Notes under the pieces: generated by a model
What the model was told of the DNA's origin: nothing
Databases searched by the model: none
Seen by the model: the letters and a program-made list of their open reading frames with translations, nothing else
Translations under genes and position numbers: made by a program
Assembly (NCBI GenBank): GCA_021801705.1
Contig: JAJYXP010000017.1
Location: 1-53,989 of the forward strand
Length of the DNA: 53,989 bases
Direction: 5' to 3'
Source of the DNA: Pseudomonadota bacterium
Lineage (GTDB): Bacteria > Pseudomonadota > Gammaproteobacteria > Burkholderiales > Sulfuricellaceae
Part shown: positions 16,853-30,010 of the stretch, in pieces
How positions within the stretch are numbered: the stretch's first letter is position 1
Layout of the letters: each line of letters begins with the position of its first letter

Positions 16853-19135
16853 ATGTCCTCCAGCCTCCTGATAGTCGAATCCCCCTCCAAAGCAAAAACG
16901 CTGAAAAAATACCTCGGCGCCGATTTCGATATTCTCGCTTCCTATGGCCATGTACGTGACCTGGTTCCCAAGCAGGGTGCCGTGGATACCGAAAACGGTT
17001 TCAAGATGAAGTACCAGTTGATAGAGCGCAACGCTAAACACGTTGACGCGATCGCCAAGGCGGTGAAGCAAGCCGACAGCATTTATCTGGCAACTGATCC
17101 GGACCGTGAAGGCGAGGCAATCGCGTGGCATCTCTTTGAGATTCTTAAATCAAAGAAGCTGCTCGCCAAAAAGACGGTGAAACGTGTGGCTTTTCATGAA
17201 ATCACCCAATCCGCCGTGCAGGCTGCCGTTGCCGAGCCGCGCGACATTCTCATGCCCCTGGTCAACGCTCAGCAAGCGAGGCGTGCGCTTGATTATCTGG
17301 TCGGGTTTAATCTTTCACCGCTGCTGTGGCGCAAGATTCGCCGTGGCCTTTCTGCCGGCCGTGTGCAAAGCCCGGCGCTGCGCCTGATCGTCGAACGCGA
17401 AACCGAAATCGCAGCATTCAAGACGCAGGAATACTGGAGCATTCACCTTGATTCCCACAAGGGGAAGCAGAAATTTTCCGCCAAGCTGTTCCAATACAAG
17501 GGCGAAAAGCTTAACCAGTTCAGTATAGGCACAGAATCCGCACATCTTGAAATCACCGAATACCTGTCCCAACATGGCGGCAACAAGGCGACGGTGGTCC
17601 AGGTCGACAAGAAACGCAAGCAACGCCAACCAGCCGCACCTTTTACCACCTCCACCCTACAGCAGGAAGCCGTACGCAAGCTCGGCTTTACAACCGACCG
17701 CGCCATGCGAGTGGCACAGCAGCTTTATGAAGGAATAGATATCGGCGGAGGTGCGGTCGGCTTGATTTCTTACATGCGCACCGACTCGGTCAACCTCGCC
17801 AACGAGGCGGTGGCAGAGATAAGAGAATACATAAGCAGTAAATTCGATTCAGACTACTTACCGAAGGCGCCAATACAGTATAAAAGCAAGTCAAAAAACG
17901 CCCAGGAGGCGCACGAAGCCATACGGCCCACGTCCATTTTGCGCACCCCGGATAATGTGCGAGCCCATCTGACGGCGGATCAGGCGAAACTCTACGAGAT
18001 GATCTGGAAGCGCGCTTTGGCATGTCAGATGAGCCCGGCCAAGTTCGACACCGTCAGTCTTGATCTGTCCGTCGCAGACGATGGCACTTTGTTTCGCGCA
18101 ACGGGACAGACGCTGGTATTCCCCGGCTTTATCGCGGTCTATCAAGAGGGCGAAGACGACCATGAAGAAGAGGGCGAAAACAAGCTTCCCCCCATGGAAG
18201 CTGGCGAGCAGATGCCCATCGACAAGCTGTATGGAGAACAGCACTTCACCCAGCCGCCGCCACGCTTTACTGAAGCCAGTCTGGTCAAGGCGCTGGAGGA
18301 GTTCGGCATCGGTCGGCCCTCGACCTACGCCAGCATCATCTCTACCCTTCAGGCACGAGAGTATGTAACCCTCGATAAAAAAAGATTTTTCCCGACCGAT
18401 GTCGGCACGGTGGTCAACAAGTTTCTGACCGAGCACTTCACACGCTACGTCGATTATGCTTTTACCGCCAAGTTAGAGGATCAGCTCGACGCTATCTCCA
18501 ACGGAAAAAAGGAATGGCTGCCGGTTCTTGAGGATTTCTGGAAAGGTTTCAGCGCGCAGATAGAGGAAAAAAAGAATATTGCCCGCAAGGACCTTACCCA
18601 CGAACAACTCGACGAAGCCTGCCCGAAATGCGGCAAACCGTTGTCCGTTAGACTGGGGAAACGCGGGAAATTTGTCGGCTGCAGCGCTTATCCCGAATGC
18701 GACTTCACCCGCAGCATGGATGGCGAAGTTAGGCCGGACGAGCCGGTAGTCGTTCAGGACCGGCTATGTCCAAAGTGCGACAGTCCCCTTCACGTGAAAT
18801 CCGGCCCGTACGGTAAATTCATCGGCTGTTCCGCATATCCTAAATGCCGCTTCATCGAGCCCTTGGAAAAGCCCAAGGATACCGGGGTAACATGTCCGGA
18901 ATGCAAGAAGGGCTCTCTGATCGAGAGGAAAAGCCGCTACGGCAAGCTATTTTATTCCTGCAACACGTATCCTGATTGCAAATACGCAGTCTGGAATCCC
19001 CCTGTTGCCGAGCCTTGCCCTAAATGCGGCTGGCCAGTGCTGACCATCAAAATCACGAAACGGCGCGGCACCGAGAAAGTCTGCCCGCAAAAGGAATGTG
19101 GTTTTACCGAGCAAATTTCCCCTCCTGGAGATTAA
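16853..19135 (+). CDS. topA: DNA topoisomerase I (type IA)
   Basis: Relaxes negative supercoils. From the ATG at 16853 it is 760 residues. The Toprim domain has LLIVESPSKAKTL and TDPDREGEAIAWH; the active-site tyrosine is near residue 307 in GLISYMRTDS; GIGRPSTYASII follows. The tail carries a series of C4 zinc-ribbon modules beginning CPKCGKPL, CPKCDSPL, CPECKKGSL and CPKCGWPV. A TTG four codons upstream is possible, but ATG with GAGAG before it is more likely. The gene ends at an intrinsic terminator shared with the convergent efp. Confidence 0.97.
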   Translation: MSSSLLIVESPSKAKTLKKYLGADFDILASYGHVRDLVPKQGAVDTENGFKMKYQLIERNAKHVDAIAKAVKQADSIYLATDPDREGEAIAWHLFEILKSKKLLAKKTVKRVAFHEITQSAVQAAVAEPRDILMPLVNAQQARRALDYLVGFNLSPLLWRKIRRGLSAGRVQSPALRLIVERETEIAAFKTQEYWSIHLDSHKGKQKFSAKLFQYKGEKLNQFSIGTESAHLEITEYLSQHGGNKATVVQVDKKRKQRQPAAPFTTSTLQQEAVRKLGFTTDRAMRVAQQLYEGIDIGGGAVGLISYMRTDSVNLANEAVAEIREYISSKFDSDYLPKAPIQYKSKSKNAQEAHEAIRPTSILRTPDNVRAHLTADQAKLYEMIWKRALACQMSPAKFDTVSLDLSVADDGTLFRATGQTLVFPGFIAVYQEGEDDHEEEGENKLPPMEAGEQMPIDKLYGEQHFTQPPPRFTEASLVKALEEFGIGRPSTYASIISTLQAREYVTLDKKRFFPTDVGTVVNKFLTEHFTRYVDYAFTAKLEDQLDAISNGKKEWLPVLEDFWKGFSAQIEEKKNIARKDLTHEQLDEACPKCGKPLSVRLGKRGKFVGCSAYPECDFTRSMDGEVRPDEPVVVQDRLCPKCDSPLHVKSGPYGKFIGCSAYPKCRFIEPLEKPKDTGVTCPECKKGSLIERKSRYGKLFYSCNTYPDCKYAVWNPPVAEPCPKCGWPVLTIKITKRRGTEKVCPQKECGFTEQISPPGD

Positions 19136-19148
19136 TGCCTTTTAATGA

Positions 19149-19174
19149 AAAAAGGGGCGATTAAGCCCCTTTTT
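19149..19174. terminator. Bidirectional intrinsic terminator between topA and efp
   Basis: A perfect 10-bp stem AAAAAGGGGC / GCCCCTTTTT with the loop GATTAA. It has T-runs in both directions and sits between convergent genes, so it should stop transcripts from either side. Confidence 0.9.
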
Positions 19175-19200
19175 CATGTGCAGCATTACGCCTGCTGATA

Positions 19201-19761
19201 TCAGGCAGCGACTCGGCGCTTGAACTCGGCGGTGCGGGTGTCGATTTCTATTTTATCCCCGATATCGCAGAACAACGCGACCGGCAGTTCAAAGCCGGTG
19301 GAAATCTTGGCGGTTTTCATTACCTTGCCGGAGGAATCCCCGCGAACGGCCGGCTCCGTGTAGATGATCTCACGCACCACGGTGGTGGGTAATTCTACGG
19401 AAATAGCCTTGCCCTGATAGAAAACCACTTCGCACGGCATCCCATCCTCGATATAGTTGATGGCATCGCCAAGGTTTTCCTGCTCAACCTCGTGCTGGTT
19501 ATATTCAGCGTCCATGAAGACATACATCGGGTCTGCGAAGTACGAATAGTTGACTTCCTTGCGTTCCAGGATCACCACTTCGAATTTGTCATCCGCCTTG
19601 TAAACTGACTCGGAGCCAGAACCGGTAAGGAGGTTCTTCATTTTCATTTTTACTACCGATGCATTGCGGCCGGATTTGTTGTATTCGGCCTTCAGGACGA
19701 CCATGGGGTCGTTGCCGATCATAATTACGTTGCCTGGGCGTACTTCTTGTGCGGTTTTCAT
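19201..19761 (-). CDS. efp: Elongation factor P, Arg32 (rhamnosylated) type
   Basis: EF-P (186 aa) rescues ribosomes stalled at polyproline. The three OB-like domains are complete, ending [17 protein letters not shown]. The loop tip reads [10 protein letters not shown], placing arginine at position 32 where the enterobacterial protein has lysine; the Arg form is modified by EarP, whose gene lies immediately upstream. The ribosome site GCAGGAAA is visible. No epmA/epmB lysine-modification genes are present in the window, consistent with the rhamnose branch. Confidence 0.98.
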   Translation of the reverse strand: MKTAQEVRPGNVIMIGNDPMVVLKAEYNKSGRNASVVKMKMKNLLTGSGSESVYKADDKFEVVILERKEVNYSYFADPMYVFMDAEYNQHEVEQENLGDAINYIEDGMPCEVVFYQGKAISVELPTTVVREIIYTEPAVRGDSSGKVMKTAKISTGFELPVALFCDIGDKIEIDTRTAEFKRRVAA

Positions 19762-19805
19762 GGTTTTTCCTGCGAAACGGTTAAGATTGTGCGGTAAAAA
19801 GTCGG

Positions 19806-23373
<3,568 letters not shown>

Positions 23374-24495
23374 TTATATGCGCATTGGCATAACAACATA
23401 TTTGAAATATTCATTGCCGGGTACGGTGAATAATCCACTACTGTTGGCATCGCCAAAAGAAATAACAATTGAATCGTTGTTTACATTCATGAGTACGTCT
23501 AGCAAGTAGTTAACATTAAATCCTATATCCAGAGGATCCCCAAGATAGCTGACCTCAATGTCTTCCTGCGCTTCTTCCTGCTCGTTATTGTTGCAAATAA
23601 CGCGCAAGCTGTTTTGCGTCAATACAAGCCGTACACCACGGAATTTTTCATTGGATAGTATTGCGGCCCGCTGAAGTGCTTGCAACAAGATCATACGGTC
23701 TATTTGCATTTGGTTCTGGTAGTTGGAAGGAACCACCCGGTTGTAATCAGGAAATTTACCCTCGATAATTTTTGAAACCAGTACAATGTTTGAAAAAGAA
23801 AGTCTCGTATGATTTTGCCCGATTTCCAGGCTTATCTCATCTTCGCTATCGCCCAGTAGTTTGATTAATTCGATCACTGTCTTACGTGGCAGTATTACTT
23901 CCTGAGTCGAATTATTTGTGGCTAGTGTTTCTTCTTCTAGCGGATGGCTTACCATGCTTAACCGATGACCGTCCGTGGCCACAACTCTGAACAGTGTTGG
24001 CTCAATAACCAACAACAGCCCGTTTAGGTAATAACGAATATCCTGCTGTGCCATAGCATATTGAACCTGATTCAATAAATTTTTTAAGGTCTTTTGCCCT
24101 ATTTTAACGATTGAACGATTTTCAGTAGAGGAAACCATTGTTGGGAAATCCGCTGCTGGAAGTGTTTGCAGATTGAAACGACTTTTTCCTACTTTGATCT
24201 GTAATCGGCTTTCTTCGATTTTTAAGGATATTTGGGCGCTTTCAGGAAATGCTTTGCAAATATCCTGCAATTTTTTCGCTGCGACTGTAACGGAAAAATC
24301 CGGGAATTCATCTGAACATGTAGAAGTTGCCGTTATTTGAATTTCTAGATCTGTAGCCAATACAGAAAGGGTATTTCCGTTCTTTTCAAGAAGCACATTT
24401 GCCAGTATTGGTAATGTATGCCTTCTTTCAACAATGCCAATAACGCATTGCAAAGGTTTTAGAAGTGCATCCCTGTTTGTTTGTATTAATAACAT
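23374..24495 (-). CDS. dnaN: DNA polymerase III beta subunit (sliding clamp)
   Basis: Ring-forming clamp (373 aa) that tethers DNA polymerase III. The start MLLIQTNRDALLKPLQCVIG and the ending YFKYVVMPMRI are typical, as are RRHTLPILANVLLE and VVATDGHRLSM. Three clamp repeats fit the length. It lies 186 bp after dnaA on the same strand; that gap has DnaA-box-like sites. Codon use is AT-richer than in genes outside the dnaA-earP block. Confidence 0.98.
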   Translation of the reverse strand: MLLIQTNRDALLKPLQCVIGIVERRHTLPILANVLLEKNGNTLSVLATDLEIQITATSTCSDEFPDFSVTVAAKKLQDICKAFPESAQISLKIEESRLQIKVGKSRFNLQTLPAADFPTMVSSTENRSIVKIGQKTLKNLLNQVQYAMAQQDIRYYLNGLLLVIEPTLFRVVATDGHRLSMVSHPLEEETLATNNSTQEVILPRKTVIELIKLLGDSEDEISLEIGQNHTRLSFSNIVLVSKIIEGKFPDYNRVVPSNYQNQMQIDRMILLQALQRAAILSNEKFRGVRLVLTQNSLRVICNNNEQEEAQEDIEVSYLGDPLDIGFNVNYLLDVLMNVNNDSIVISFGDANSSGLFTVPGNEYFKYVVMPMRI

Positions 24496-24681
24496 ATATA
24501 TATTCCTAAGAATAATAGTAAGCCAGGCAGTTTGTAGGGACAGTAAATAATTTTTGTTATTAAACAGTACCTTGATATATACAAAAGTTTGTGGATATAG
24601 TAAGTTTTAACTTGTGTACTAAAAGGGGATAATTTTCTCCCTGTGGAATAAAATCGATTTATTCACATTAAATCCCCTATG
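24496..24681. other. dnaA-dnaN intergenic region, candidate origin element
   Basis: A very AT-rich 186-bp gap. It contains a perfect DnaA box TTATTCACA (24659-24667), a one-mismatch box on the opposite strand TGTGGATAT (24590-24598), a weaker TGTGGAATA (24642-24650), and A/T tracts that could unwind. Many bacteria place oriC, or part of a bipartite oriC, here. The count of good boxes is low, so this is a candidate only; it must also hold the dnaN ribosome site and perhaps its promoter. Confidence 0.5.
24659..24667 (+). promoter_or_regulatory. DnaA box (perfect)
   Basis: TTATTCACA matches TTATNCACA. It lies just downstream of the dnaA stop codon in the dnaA-dnaN gap. Confidence 0.7.
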
Positions 24682-26013
24682 TTAGTTGCGTAGCATTTGT
24701 AGCAATATTTCAAAATCCCGGCTAATCGTATTGTCGGCGTTTTTTAGTTCGGCAATCTTGCGACAAGCATGAATTACAGTTGTATGATCACGGCCACCGA
24801 ATGATTCACCTAGCTCGGGATAGCTGAGTTGTGTTAATTCTTTTGCAAGAGCCATGGCGATTTGTCTCGGACGAGCGACGTTCCTCGTACGTTTTTGAGA
24901 GAACATCTCGGCGACCTTTATCTTGTAGTAATCCGCTACGGTCTTTTGTATATTATCCAGCGAAACCTGTCGATTTTGGACGGCAAGCAAATCCTTGAGG
25001 GCTTCTTTTGCCAATTCCAAGCTGATAGGTCGGCCAGTGAAACGAGAATAAGCTAAAACCCGTTTCAGGGCGCCTTCGAGTTCGCGCACATTGGAACGAA
25101 TTTGTTTGGCGATAAAAAAAGCGACTTCTTCTTGCAATCTTACTTCTTCAGCAAGCGCCTTTTTCAACAGTATTGCGACGCGCATTTCCAATTCTGGTGG
25201 TTCGACAGCGACAGTTAGCCCCCACCCGAACCGGGAGATTAGTCGATCCTCCATCCCGGAAATTTCTCTTGGATAAGAGTCACAGGTAATTATTACCTGT
25301 TTGTGGGCTTCGATAAGCGCATTGAATGCGTAGAAAAACTCCTCTTGAGTTCGGTTCTTGCCAGCGAAAAACTGTATATCGTCTATCAGTAGTAAATCCA
25401 AAGAGTGATAGTAGCGTTTGAAATCATCAAAGGCCTTGTGTTGGTAAGCGCGGACTACGTCCGAAACATAGCGTTCGGCATGCAGATAGCTGATTTTGGC
25501 GCTGCTATTTTGCTCCTGGACAAGATTGCCAATAGCTTGGATAAGATGGGTTTTACCAAGGCCAACACCACCATAGACAAATAATGGGTTATATGCGGTT
25601 CCGGGATTTTCAGCCACTTGTATAGCAGCAGCCCGGGCAAGTTGATTTGCCTTACCCGTAACGAAATTAGAAAAAGTGAACAAAGGGTTGAGGCGAGATT
25701 GATCAGATTTTGAATTCTGTCGGGCTGGTGCTTGTTGTATTTTGGTGGCAGCCGTGTTGGAGGTATTTTCAGGTTGGCTGTCCGGTTGCGAAAGAACAAG
25801 GGACAATGGTTGTGAAAAATGAGCTTCCGTCATTTCCTCTATTTGTGCCAGAAATTTCTCCTTGACCCATTGCAGGATGAATCGATTTGGAGCAATTAAA
25901 CGGGGCGCGCCATTCGAGTAATCGAATTTAAGGGGTTTGATCCAAGTGTTAAATTGTTGCGACGGCAATTCATCTTTGAATTTGTTTAAACAATCAGGCC
26001 AAAAACTTTCCAT
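24682..26013 (-). CDS. dnaA: Chromosomal replication initiator DnaA
   Basis: AAA+ initiator (443 aa from the ATG at 26013). Domain I begins [19 protein letters not shown]; domain III has the Walker [16 protein letters not shown], Walker [14 protein letters not shown] and [11 protein letters not shown]; domain IV ends with [16 protein letters not shown], the DnaA-box-binding signature. A TTG four codons upstream is open, but the ATG is the family start. It is divergent from rpmH across 208 bp containing a perfect DnaA box, so autoregulation is likely. Confidence 0.98.
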   Translation of the reverse strand: MESFWPDCLNKFKDELPSQQFNTWIKPLKFDYSNGAPRLIAPNRFILQWVKEKFLAQIEEMTEAHFSQPLSLVLSQPDSQPENTSNTAATKIQQAPARQNSKSDQSRLNPLFTFSNFVTGKANQLARAAAIQVAENPGTAYNPLFVYGGVGLGKTHLIQAIGNLVQEQNSSAKISYLHAERYVSDVVRAYQHKAFDDFKRYYHSLDLLLIDDIQFFAGKNRTQEEFFYAFNALIEAHKQVIITCDSYPREISGMEDRLISRFGWGLTVAVEPPELEMRVAILLKKALAEEVRLQEEVAFFIAKQIRSNVRELEGALKRVLAYSRFTGRPISLELAKEALKDLLAVQNRQVSLDNIQKTVADYYKIKVAEMFSQKRTRNVARPRQIAMALAKELTQLSYPELGESFGGRDHTTVIHACRKIAELKNADNTISRDFEILLQMLRN

Positions 26014-26125
26014 TGGGGAATCCAAAAAGCTTTCCAGAAATTATACGTTGGAGATGTTTCGATGAAGCTTAAGGGGTTGCAGAGTGCCCAATAATAAATA
26101 ACCATTTTAGACCCTTTGATGAAAC

Positions 26126-26134
26126 TTATCCACA
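26126..26134 (+). promoter_or_regulatory. DnaA box (perfect)
   Basis: TTATCCACA, identical to the high-affinity consensus, about 110 bp upstream of dnaA and 22 bp before the rpmH -35 element. It could serve in origin function, dnaA autoregulation, or both. Confidence 0.8.
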
Positions 26135-26155
26135 GGAAGGAAAGAGAAAATATAA

Positions 26156-26185
26156 TTGACAAAAGCAACTAATAAAGAGTTTAAT
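26156..26185 (+). promoter_or_regulatory. Sigma-70 promoter of rpmH
   Basis: TTGACA (26156-26161), an 18-bp spacer, then TTTAAT (26180-26185). The consensus -35 and good -10 are placed 36 bp before the rpmH ATG, as expected for a strongly expressed ribosomal protein gene. Confidence 0.75.
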
Positions 26186-26221
26186 TACACGTTTTGTTTA
26201 ACAAGATTCTGAGGTTAGAGA

Positions 26222-26356
26222 ATGAAACGTACCTATCAACCTTCCGTTGTCCGGCGCAAGCGCACCCACGGCTTTCGTGCGCGCATGAAAACCGTGGGCG
26301 GCCGTGCGGTTATCAATGCCCGTCGAGCTAAGGGTCGGGCAAAGCTCAGCGCCTAG
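26222..26356 (+). CDS. rpmH: Ribosomal protein L34
   Basis: A 44-residue, Arg/Lys-rich protein beginning [19 protein letters not shown] and ending in KLSA, the classic bacterial L34 of the 50S subunit. The ribosome site GAGGTTAGAG precedes the ATG. It has its own strong promoter and leads the rpmH-rnpA-yidD-yidC cluster, divergent from dnaA as in most bacteria. Confidence 0.98.
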   Translation: MKRTYQPSVVRRKRTHGFRARMKTVGGRAVINARRAKGRAKLSA

Positions 26357-26369
26357 TCGTACCGCAGGA

Positions 26370-26729
26370 GTGCCGGCCATACATGCTTTCCAGAAAAGCA
26401 AACGGCTAAGGAGAACGGATGAAATTTCATCCGTTTTTTCTTTTAAGTGCCAGGTATATGGTGAATATCTGCGCATATTGGTTAAACCGAATGGCCTGGT
26501 TCACCCACGGTTTACGGCGGTTGTCAGGAAAAAAACGGTGGTTCTCGCGGTAAACAGAAATTACATCAAGCGCAGTTTGCGAGAACTTTTCCGATTGCAC
26601 CAAAGTCTTTTCGATAGGCTTGATGTGGTGGTGTTGGCACATAAAGGTTTTAATAAATTAGCCTTTAAACGGGTAGAGCAGGAATTTTTGCTTCTTGTGC
26701 GAGAACTAATCACGCGGCGGGCCGGATAA
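26370..26729 (+). CDS. rnpA: Ribonuclease P protein component
   Basis: Protein subunit of RNase P, which matures tRNA 5' ends. [17 protein letters not shown] and [19 protein letters not shown] (the RNR-like RNA-binding motif) identify it; length from 26370 is 119 residues. The start is unclear: a GTG at 26370 fits family length but has poor spacing from AGGA, while ATGs at 26304/26316 lie inside rpmH and give an odd leader. A terminator-like palindrome lies inside the 5' coding part (26414-26435). The yidD ATG follows within 2 bases of the stop. Confidence 0.93.
   Translation: MPAIHAFQKSKRLRRTDEISSVFSFKCQVYGEYLRILVKPNGLVHPRFTAVVRKKTVVLAVNRNYIKRSLRELFRLHQSLFDRLDVVVLAHKGFNKLAFKRVEQEFLLLVRELITRRAG
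26414..26444 (+). terminator. Terminator-like hairpin inside rnpA coding sequence
   Basis: AACGGATGAAA and TTTCATCCGTT form a perfect 22-bp palindrome (26414-26435) ending in and followed by a T-rich run (TTTTTTCTTTT). It lies about 60 bp after the rpmH stop but within the rnpA frame, so it could attenuate read-through from the strong rpmH promoter and keep RnpA far below L34. Confidence 0.6.
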
Positions 26730-26730
26730 A

Positions 26731-26940
26731 ATGTCTCGATTTTTAATCGGGATAATTCGGCTTTATCAATACCTGATCAGCCCGCTGCTTAAGCCAAGCT
26801 GTCGTTTTAGCCCGACCTGCTCGGAATACACATGCCAAGCGTTTGCTAAATTTGGTGCGTTGAAAGGCGGATGGCTTGGTATAAAAAGGGTTTGTCGCTG
26901 CCACCCCAGACATCCGGGCGGCTATGACCCGGTACCCTAA
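26731..26940 (+). CDS. yidD: Membrane protein insertion efficiency factor YidD
   Basis: Small protein (69 aa) thought to aid membrane protein insertion with YidC. The family core is complete: [25 protein letters not shown], then [24 protein letters not shown], with conserved cysteines. It follows rnpA by one base and precedes yidC by 15, an invariant order in proteobacteria. Confidence 0.97.
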   Translation: MSRFLIGIIRLYQYLISPLLKPSCRFSPTCSEYTCQAFAKFGALKGGWLGIKRVCRCHPRHPGGYDPVP

Positions 26941-26955
26941 TATATTTGAGGTCTT

Positions 26956-28596
26956 ATGGACAGCAAGCGACTGATTCTATTCATTGTATTTTCTTTTTCT
27001 GTTCTGATGCTATGGGATGCATGGCAGAAGCAACAACATCCTGTTCCGGCTCCCGGTCTTACACAGGGAAAAAGTGAACAAGCTCAAACACCCAAACCGA
27101 CGGTGCGATTGACAGGGGTTCACCCCACGGATGCGGGTGGACCGCTTCAAAAGGGGGATAAAATCAGAGTTCAAACCGACTTTCTTATTGCAGAAATCGA
27201 TACGCTGGGAGGGGATCTTCGGAGGATCGAACTCCTGAAGCACCATGATACCCGGGATAAAGGCAAAAACTTCGTATTATTAGAAGACGATCCGAAGCAT
27301 ATATACATAGCCCAATCGGGTTTGATAGGCAATGATTTGCCTACGCACAAATCGCTATTTTCTGCGGCGGCTACCCAGTACAAGCTTGCCGAAGGGGCGA
27401 ATGATTTGCAGGTTAAGCTGACGTGGCTTGGTGCAAATGGTGTCAAGGTAGACAAGATATTTACCTTCCACAAAAGCAGCTACGTGGTGGACGTAAGCTA
27501 CGAGATTACCAATGGCGGCGTTAACCAGTTGGAGCCACACGCCTATTATCAACTGGTCAGGAATAGTCAGTCCCCACTTGGAGACCCCAAGTTCATCTCG
27601 ACCTATACCGGCCCCGCGGTATATACCGACACGGAAAAATTCCAGAAGATCCCCTTTTCAGATATCGCCAAGGACAAGGCAAGCTATCCGAAACAAAGCA
27701 ATGATGGTTGGGTGGCCATGATCCAGCATTATTTCTTGAGTGCCTGGCTTCCCGCCAATAATCAGCCGCGCGAATATTACGCTAAAAAGCTGGGGGAAGA
27801 TCTTTACGATGTGGGCGTAATCCTGCCGGTGGGCGCAGTCGCGCCGGGGGAGGTAAAAAGAATATCCGTTCCCTTTTATGCGGGACCGCAGGAGCAGAGC
27901 CATCTTAGCAAGGTTGCGCCGGGGCTTGATCTGGTTGTTGACTATGGGGTATTGACGGTACTTTCGGCGCCGCTGTTCTGGGTCCTGGCTCTAATACACA
28001 AGGCCGTTCAAAACTGGGGGGTGGCCATCATTCTGCTTACCGTTCTTATCAAGCTGGCGTTCTTCCCCCTGTCCGCAAAAAGTTACCGCTCTATGGCGCA
28101 AATGCGAGTTCTTGGGCCAAAATTGCAAAAACTCAAGGAGCAATTCGGAGACGACCGCCAACGCTTGCACCAGGCCATGATGGAGCTCTACAAGACCGAG
28201 AAGGTCAATCCGCTGGGGGGCTGCCTTCCAATCGTAGTGCAAATCCCGGTGTTTATTGCGCTCTACTGGGCGTTGCTGAACAGCGTCGAAATGCGCCAGG
28301 CGCCCTTCATGCTGTGGATAAATGACCTGTCTGCGCCAGATCCTTTTTATATCCTTCCGATCGTGATGGGTATTACCATGCTCATTCAGACGAAGCTCAA
28401 CCCCACGCCACCGGATCCAATCCAGGCCAAAGTCATGATGATCATGCCGATCGCCTTCAGCGTTTTCTTCTTCTTCTTCCCCGCGGGGTTGGTGCTGTAC
28501 TGGGTGGTAAACAACATACTATCCATTTCCCAACAATGGTATATCACCCATAGCGTAGAGCAGGCCAAGGCCGCGAAAGGGCATGCCAAAAGTTGA
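26956..28596 (+). CDS. yidC: Membrane protein insertase YidC
   Basis: Oxa1/YidC insertase (546 aa). An N-terminal span ([19 protein letters not shown]) is followed by a large periplasmic beta domain (to about residue 335), then a conserved five-span core with [19 protein letters not shown], the [13 protein letters not shown] segment and [17 protein letters not shown] basic tail ends the protein. The ribosome site GAGGTC is seen. The mnmE ATG lies 14 bases inside its end, so translation of the two is coupled. Confidence 0.98.
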   Translation: MDSKRLILFIVFSFSVLMLWDAWQKQQHPVPAPGLTQGKSEQAQTPKPTVRLTGVHPTDAGGPLQKGDKIRVQTDFLIAEIDTLGGDLRRIELLKHHDTRDKGKNFVLLEDDPKHIYIAQSGLIGNDLPTHKSLFSAAATQYKLAEGANDLQVKLTWLGANGVKVDKIFTFHKSSYVVDVSYEITNGGVNQLEPHAYYQLVRNSQSPLGDPKFISTYTGPAVYTDTEKFQKIPFSDIAKDKASYPKQSNDGWVAMIQHYFLSAWLPANNQPREYYAKKLGEDLYDVGVILPVGAVAPGEVKRISVPFYAGPQEQSHLSKVAPGLDLVVDYGVLTVLSAPLFWVLALIHKAVQNWGVAIILLTVLIKLAFFPLSAKSYRSMAQMRVLGPKLQKLKEQFGDDRQRLHQAMMELYKTEKVNPLGGCLPIVVQIPVFIALYWALLNSVEMRQAPFMLWINDLSAPDPFYILPIVMGITMLIQTKLNPTPPDPIQAKVMMIMPIAFSVFFFFFPAGLVLYWVVNNILSISQQWYITHSVEQAKAAKGHAKS

Positions 28597-29923
28597 CATC
28601 ATTGCAGCCATCGCGACCGCTCCGGGGCGTGGTGGCATAGGAGTGGTTCGGGTTTCAGGCGAGAGCTTGCTCGATCTTGCTCGAGCAGTACTCGGAAAAG
28701 ATCCCGTTCCTCGCGTTGCTACTTTAAGTAACTTTCTTGCTTCCGATGGCAGCGTGATTGACCAAGGGCTGGCGCTGTATTTTCCTGCGCCCCATTCTTA
28801 TACTGGCGAAGACGTCCTGGAGCTGCAAGGGCATGGCGGCGATGCCGTATTGCGCTTATTGGTTTGCCGTTGCTTAGAGTTGGGCGCCCGTCCGGCGGAA
28901 CCGGGCGAGTTCACTCGCCGCGCATTTCTCAATGACAAAATGGACTTGGCCCAAGCCGAAAGCGTTGTGGACCTGATTGACGCGGCGACAACGGAAGCCG
29001 CAAAAACCGCGATGCGTTCCTTGCGAGGCGAGTTTTCGCATGCCATCCATCAATTGGTTGATGCACTGGTCAATCTTCGTATGCTGGTGGAGGCGACGCT
29101 GGATTTCCCGGAAGAAAAAATCGACTTTCTCGCCGAATCAGACGCAATGGGCCAGCTCGCGGGCATAAAAACCCGCCTGGAAGACATCTTTCGTCGCGCG
29201 AAACAGGGCAGCTTGCTGCGCGAAGGCATGCACATCGTATTGATTGGCCAGCCCAACGTGGGTAAATCCAGTCTTCTCAACCAGTTGGCAGGGGAAGAGG
29301 TTGCGATCGTTACCCCTGTGGCGGGAACCACTCGTGATGCGATCCGCCAGCATATTGAGATCGATGGGGTGGCGCTTCACTTTATTGACACTGCCGGGCT
29401 GCGCGAGACAGAGGATGAGATCGAAAAGATGGGCATTGCTCGGGCCTGGCGTGCTATTGAGCATGCCAATGTGGCGCTGCTTCTTATCGATGCGGTGAAG
29501 GGTGTGGCGCCGGCAGATCTGGAGATAATTTCCAGGCTGCCGACCGGTTTGCCCTTGGTGCGTGTATTCAACAAGATTGACCTGGTCGGGCAAGGCCCTG
29601 CGGCGATCAGCTCCGGTGGTGTGACCGATATCCTTCTTTCCGCCAAAACGGGTGCTGGCATGGAGTTGCTCCATCGGCATCTGTTGCAAATAGTTGGCTG
29701 GCAACATAGCGGGGAAGGCCTGTTCATGGCGCGTGAGCGGCATTTGAGCGCATTGCGAGAGGCACGGGAACACCTCGATATGGCTGGGGCGGGCGACTGT
29801 CAGATCGAGTTGTTCGCTGAAGAGCTCAAGTTGGCACAGCGCGCGCTTTCGAGCATCACCGGCGAGTTTGGCTCAGACGATCTGCTTGGTGAGATTTTCT
29901 CCCGTTTTTGTATCGGCAAATAG
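28583..29923 (+). CDS. mnmE: tRNA modification GTPase MnmE
   Basis: With MnmG it adds the carboxymethylaminomethyl group to U34 of certain tRNAs. The N-terminal THF-binding domain starts [20 protein letters not shown]; the G domain (about residues 215-375) has [29 protein letters not shown] and NKID; the C-terminus ends FCIGK with the conserved cysteine. Length 446 aa is normal. Its partner mnmG follows 87 bp later, across a perfect parS site. Confidence 0.98.
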   Translation: MPKVDIIAAIATAPGRGGIGVVRVSGESLLDLARAVLGKDPVPRVATLSNFLASDGSVIDQGLALYFPAPHSYTGEDVLELQGHGGDAVLRLLVCRCLELGARPAEPGEFTRRAFLNDKMDLAQAESVVDLIDAATTEAAKTAMRSLRGEFSHAIHQLVDALVNLRMLVEATLDFPEEKIDFLAESDAMGQLAGIKTRLEDIFRRAKQGSLLREGMHIVLIGQPNVGKSSLLNQLAGEEVAIVTPVAGTTRDAIRQHIEIDGVALHFIDTAGLRETEDEIEKMGIARAWRAIEHANVALLLIDAVKGVAPADLEIISRLPTGLPLVRVFNKIDLVGQGPAAISSGGVTDILLSAKTGAGMELLHRHLLQIVGWQHSGEGLFMARERHLSALREAREHLDMAGAGDCQIELFAEELKLAQRALSSITGEFGSDDLLGEIFSRFCIGK

Positions 29924-29943
29924 CCTGTAAACAATCTCCTTTT

Positions 29944-29959
29944 TGTTTCACGTGAAACA
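29944..29959. promoter_or_regulatory. parS ParB binding site (perfect)
   Basis: TGTTTCACGTGAAACA is a perfect 16-bp palindrome identical to the bacterial chromosomal parS consensus. It lies in the short mnmE-mnmG gap, 3.4 kb from parB, and is the likely main centromere site in this window. Confidence 0.95.
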
Positions 29960-30010
29960 GAGGTGATTTTGGGTTATGATTTGCCCTCATTTTCTGTCCC
30001 CGGTTAGCCC

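Larger units (their letters stand above)
26014..26221. other. dnaA-rpmH divergent region, candidate origin element
   Basis: An AT-rich gap with one perfect DnaA box, TTATCCACA at 26126-26134, and the rpmH promoter. In pseudomonads the functional origin lies in this same gap. Only one consensus box is seen, so either this region, the dnaA-dnaN gap, or both together form oriC. Confidence 0.5.

Noticed and set aside
18786-18801. TTCACGTGAAA core in topA resembling parS
   Set aside because: The outer bases differ from the consensus and it lies in coding sequence for a zinc ribbon; probably chance.
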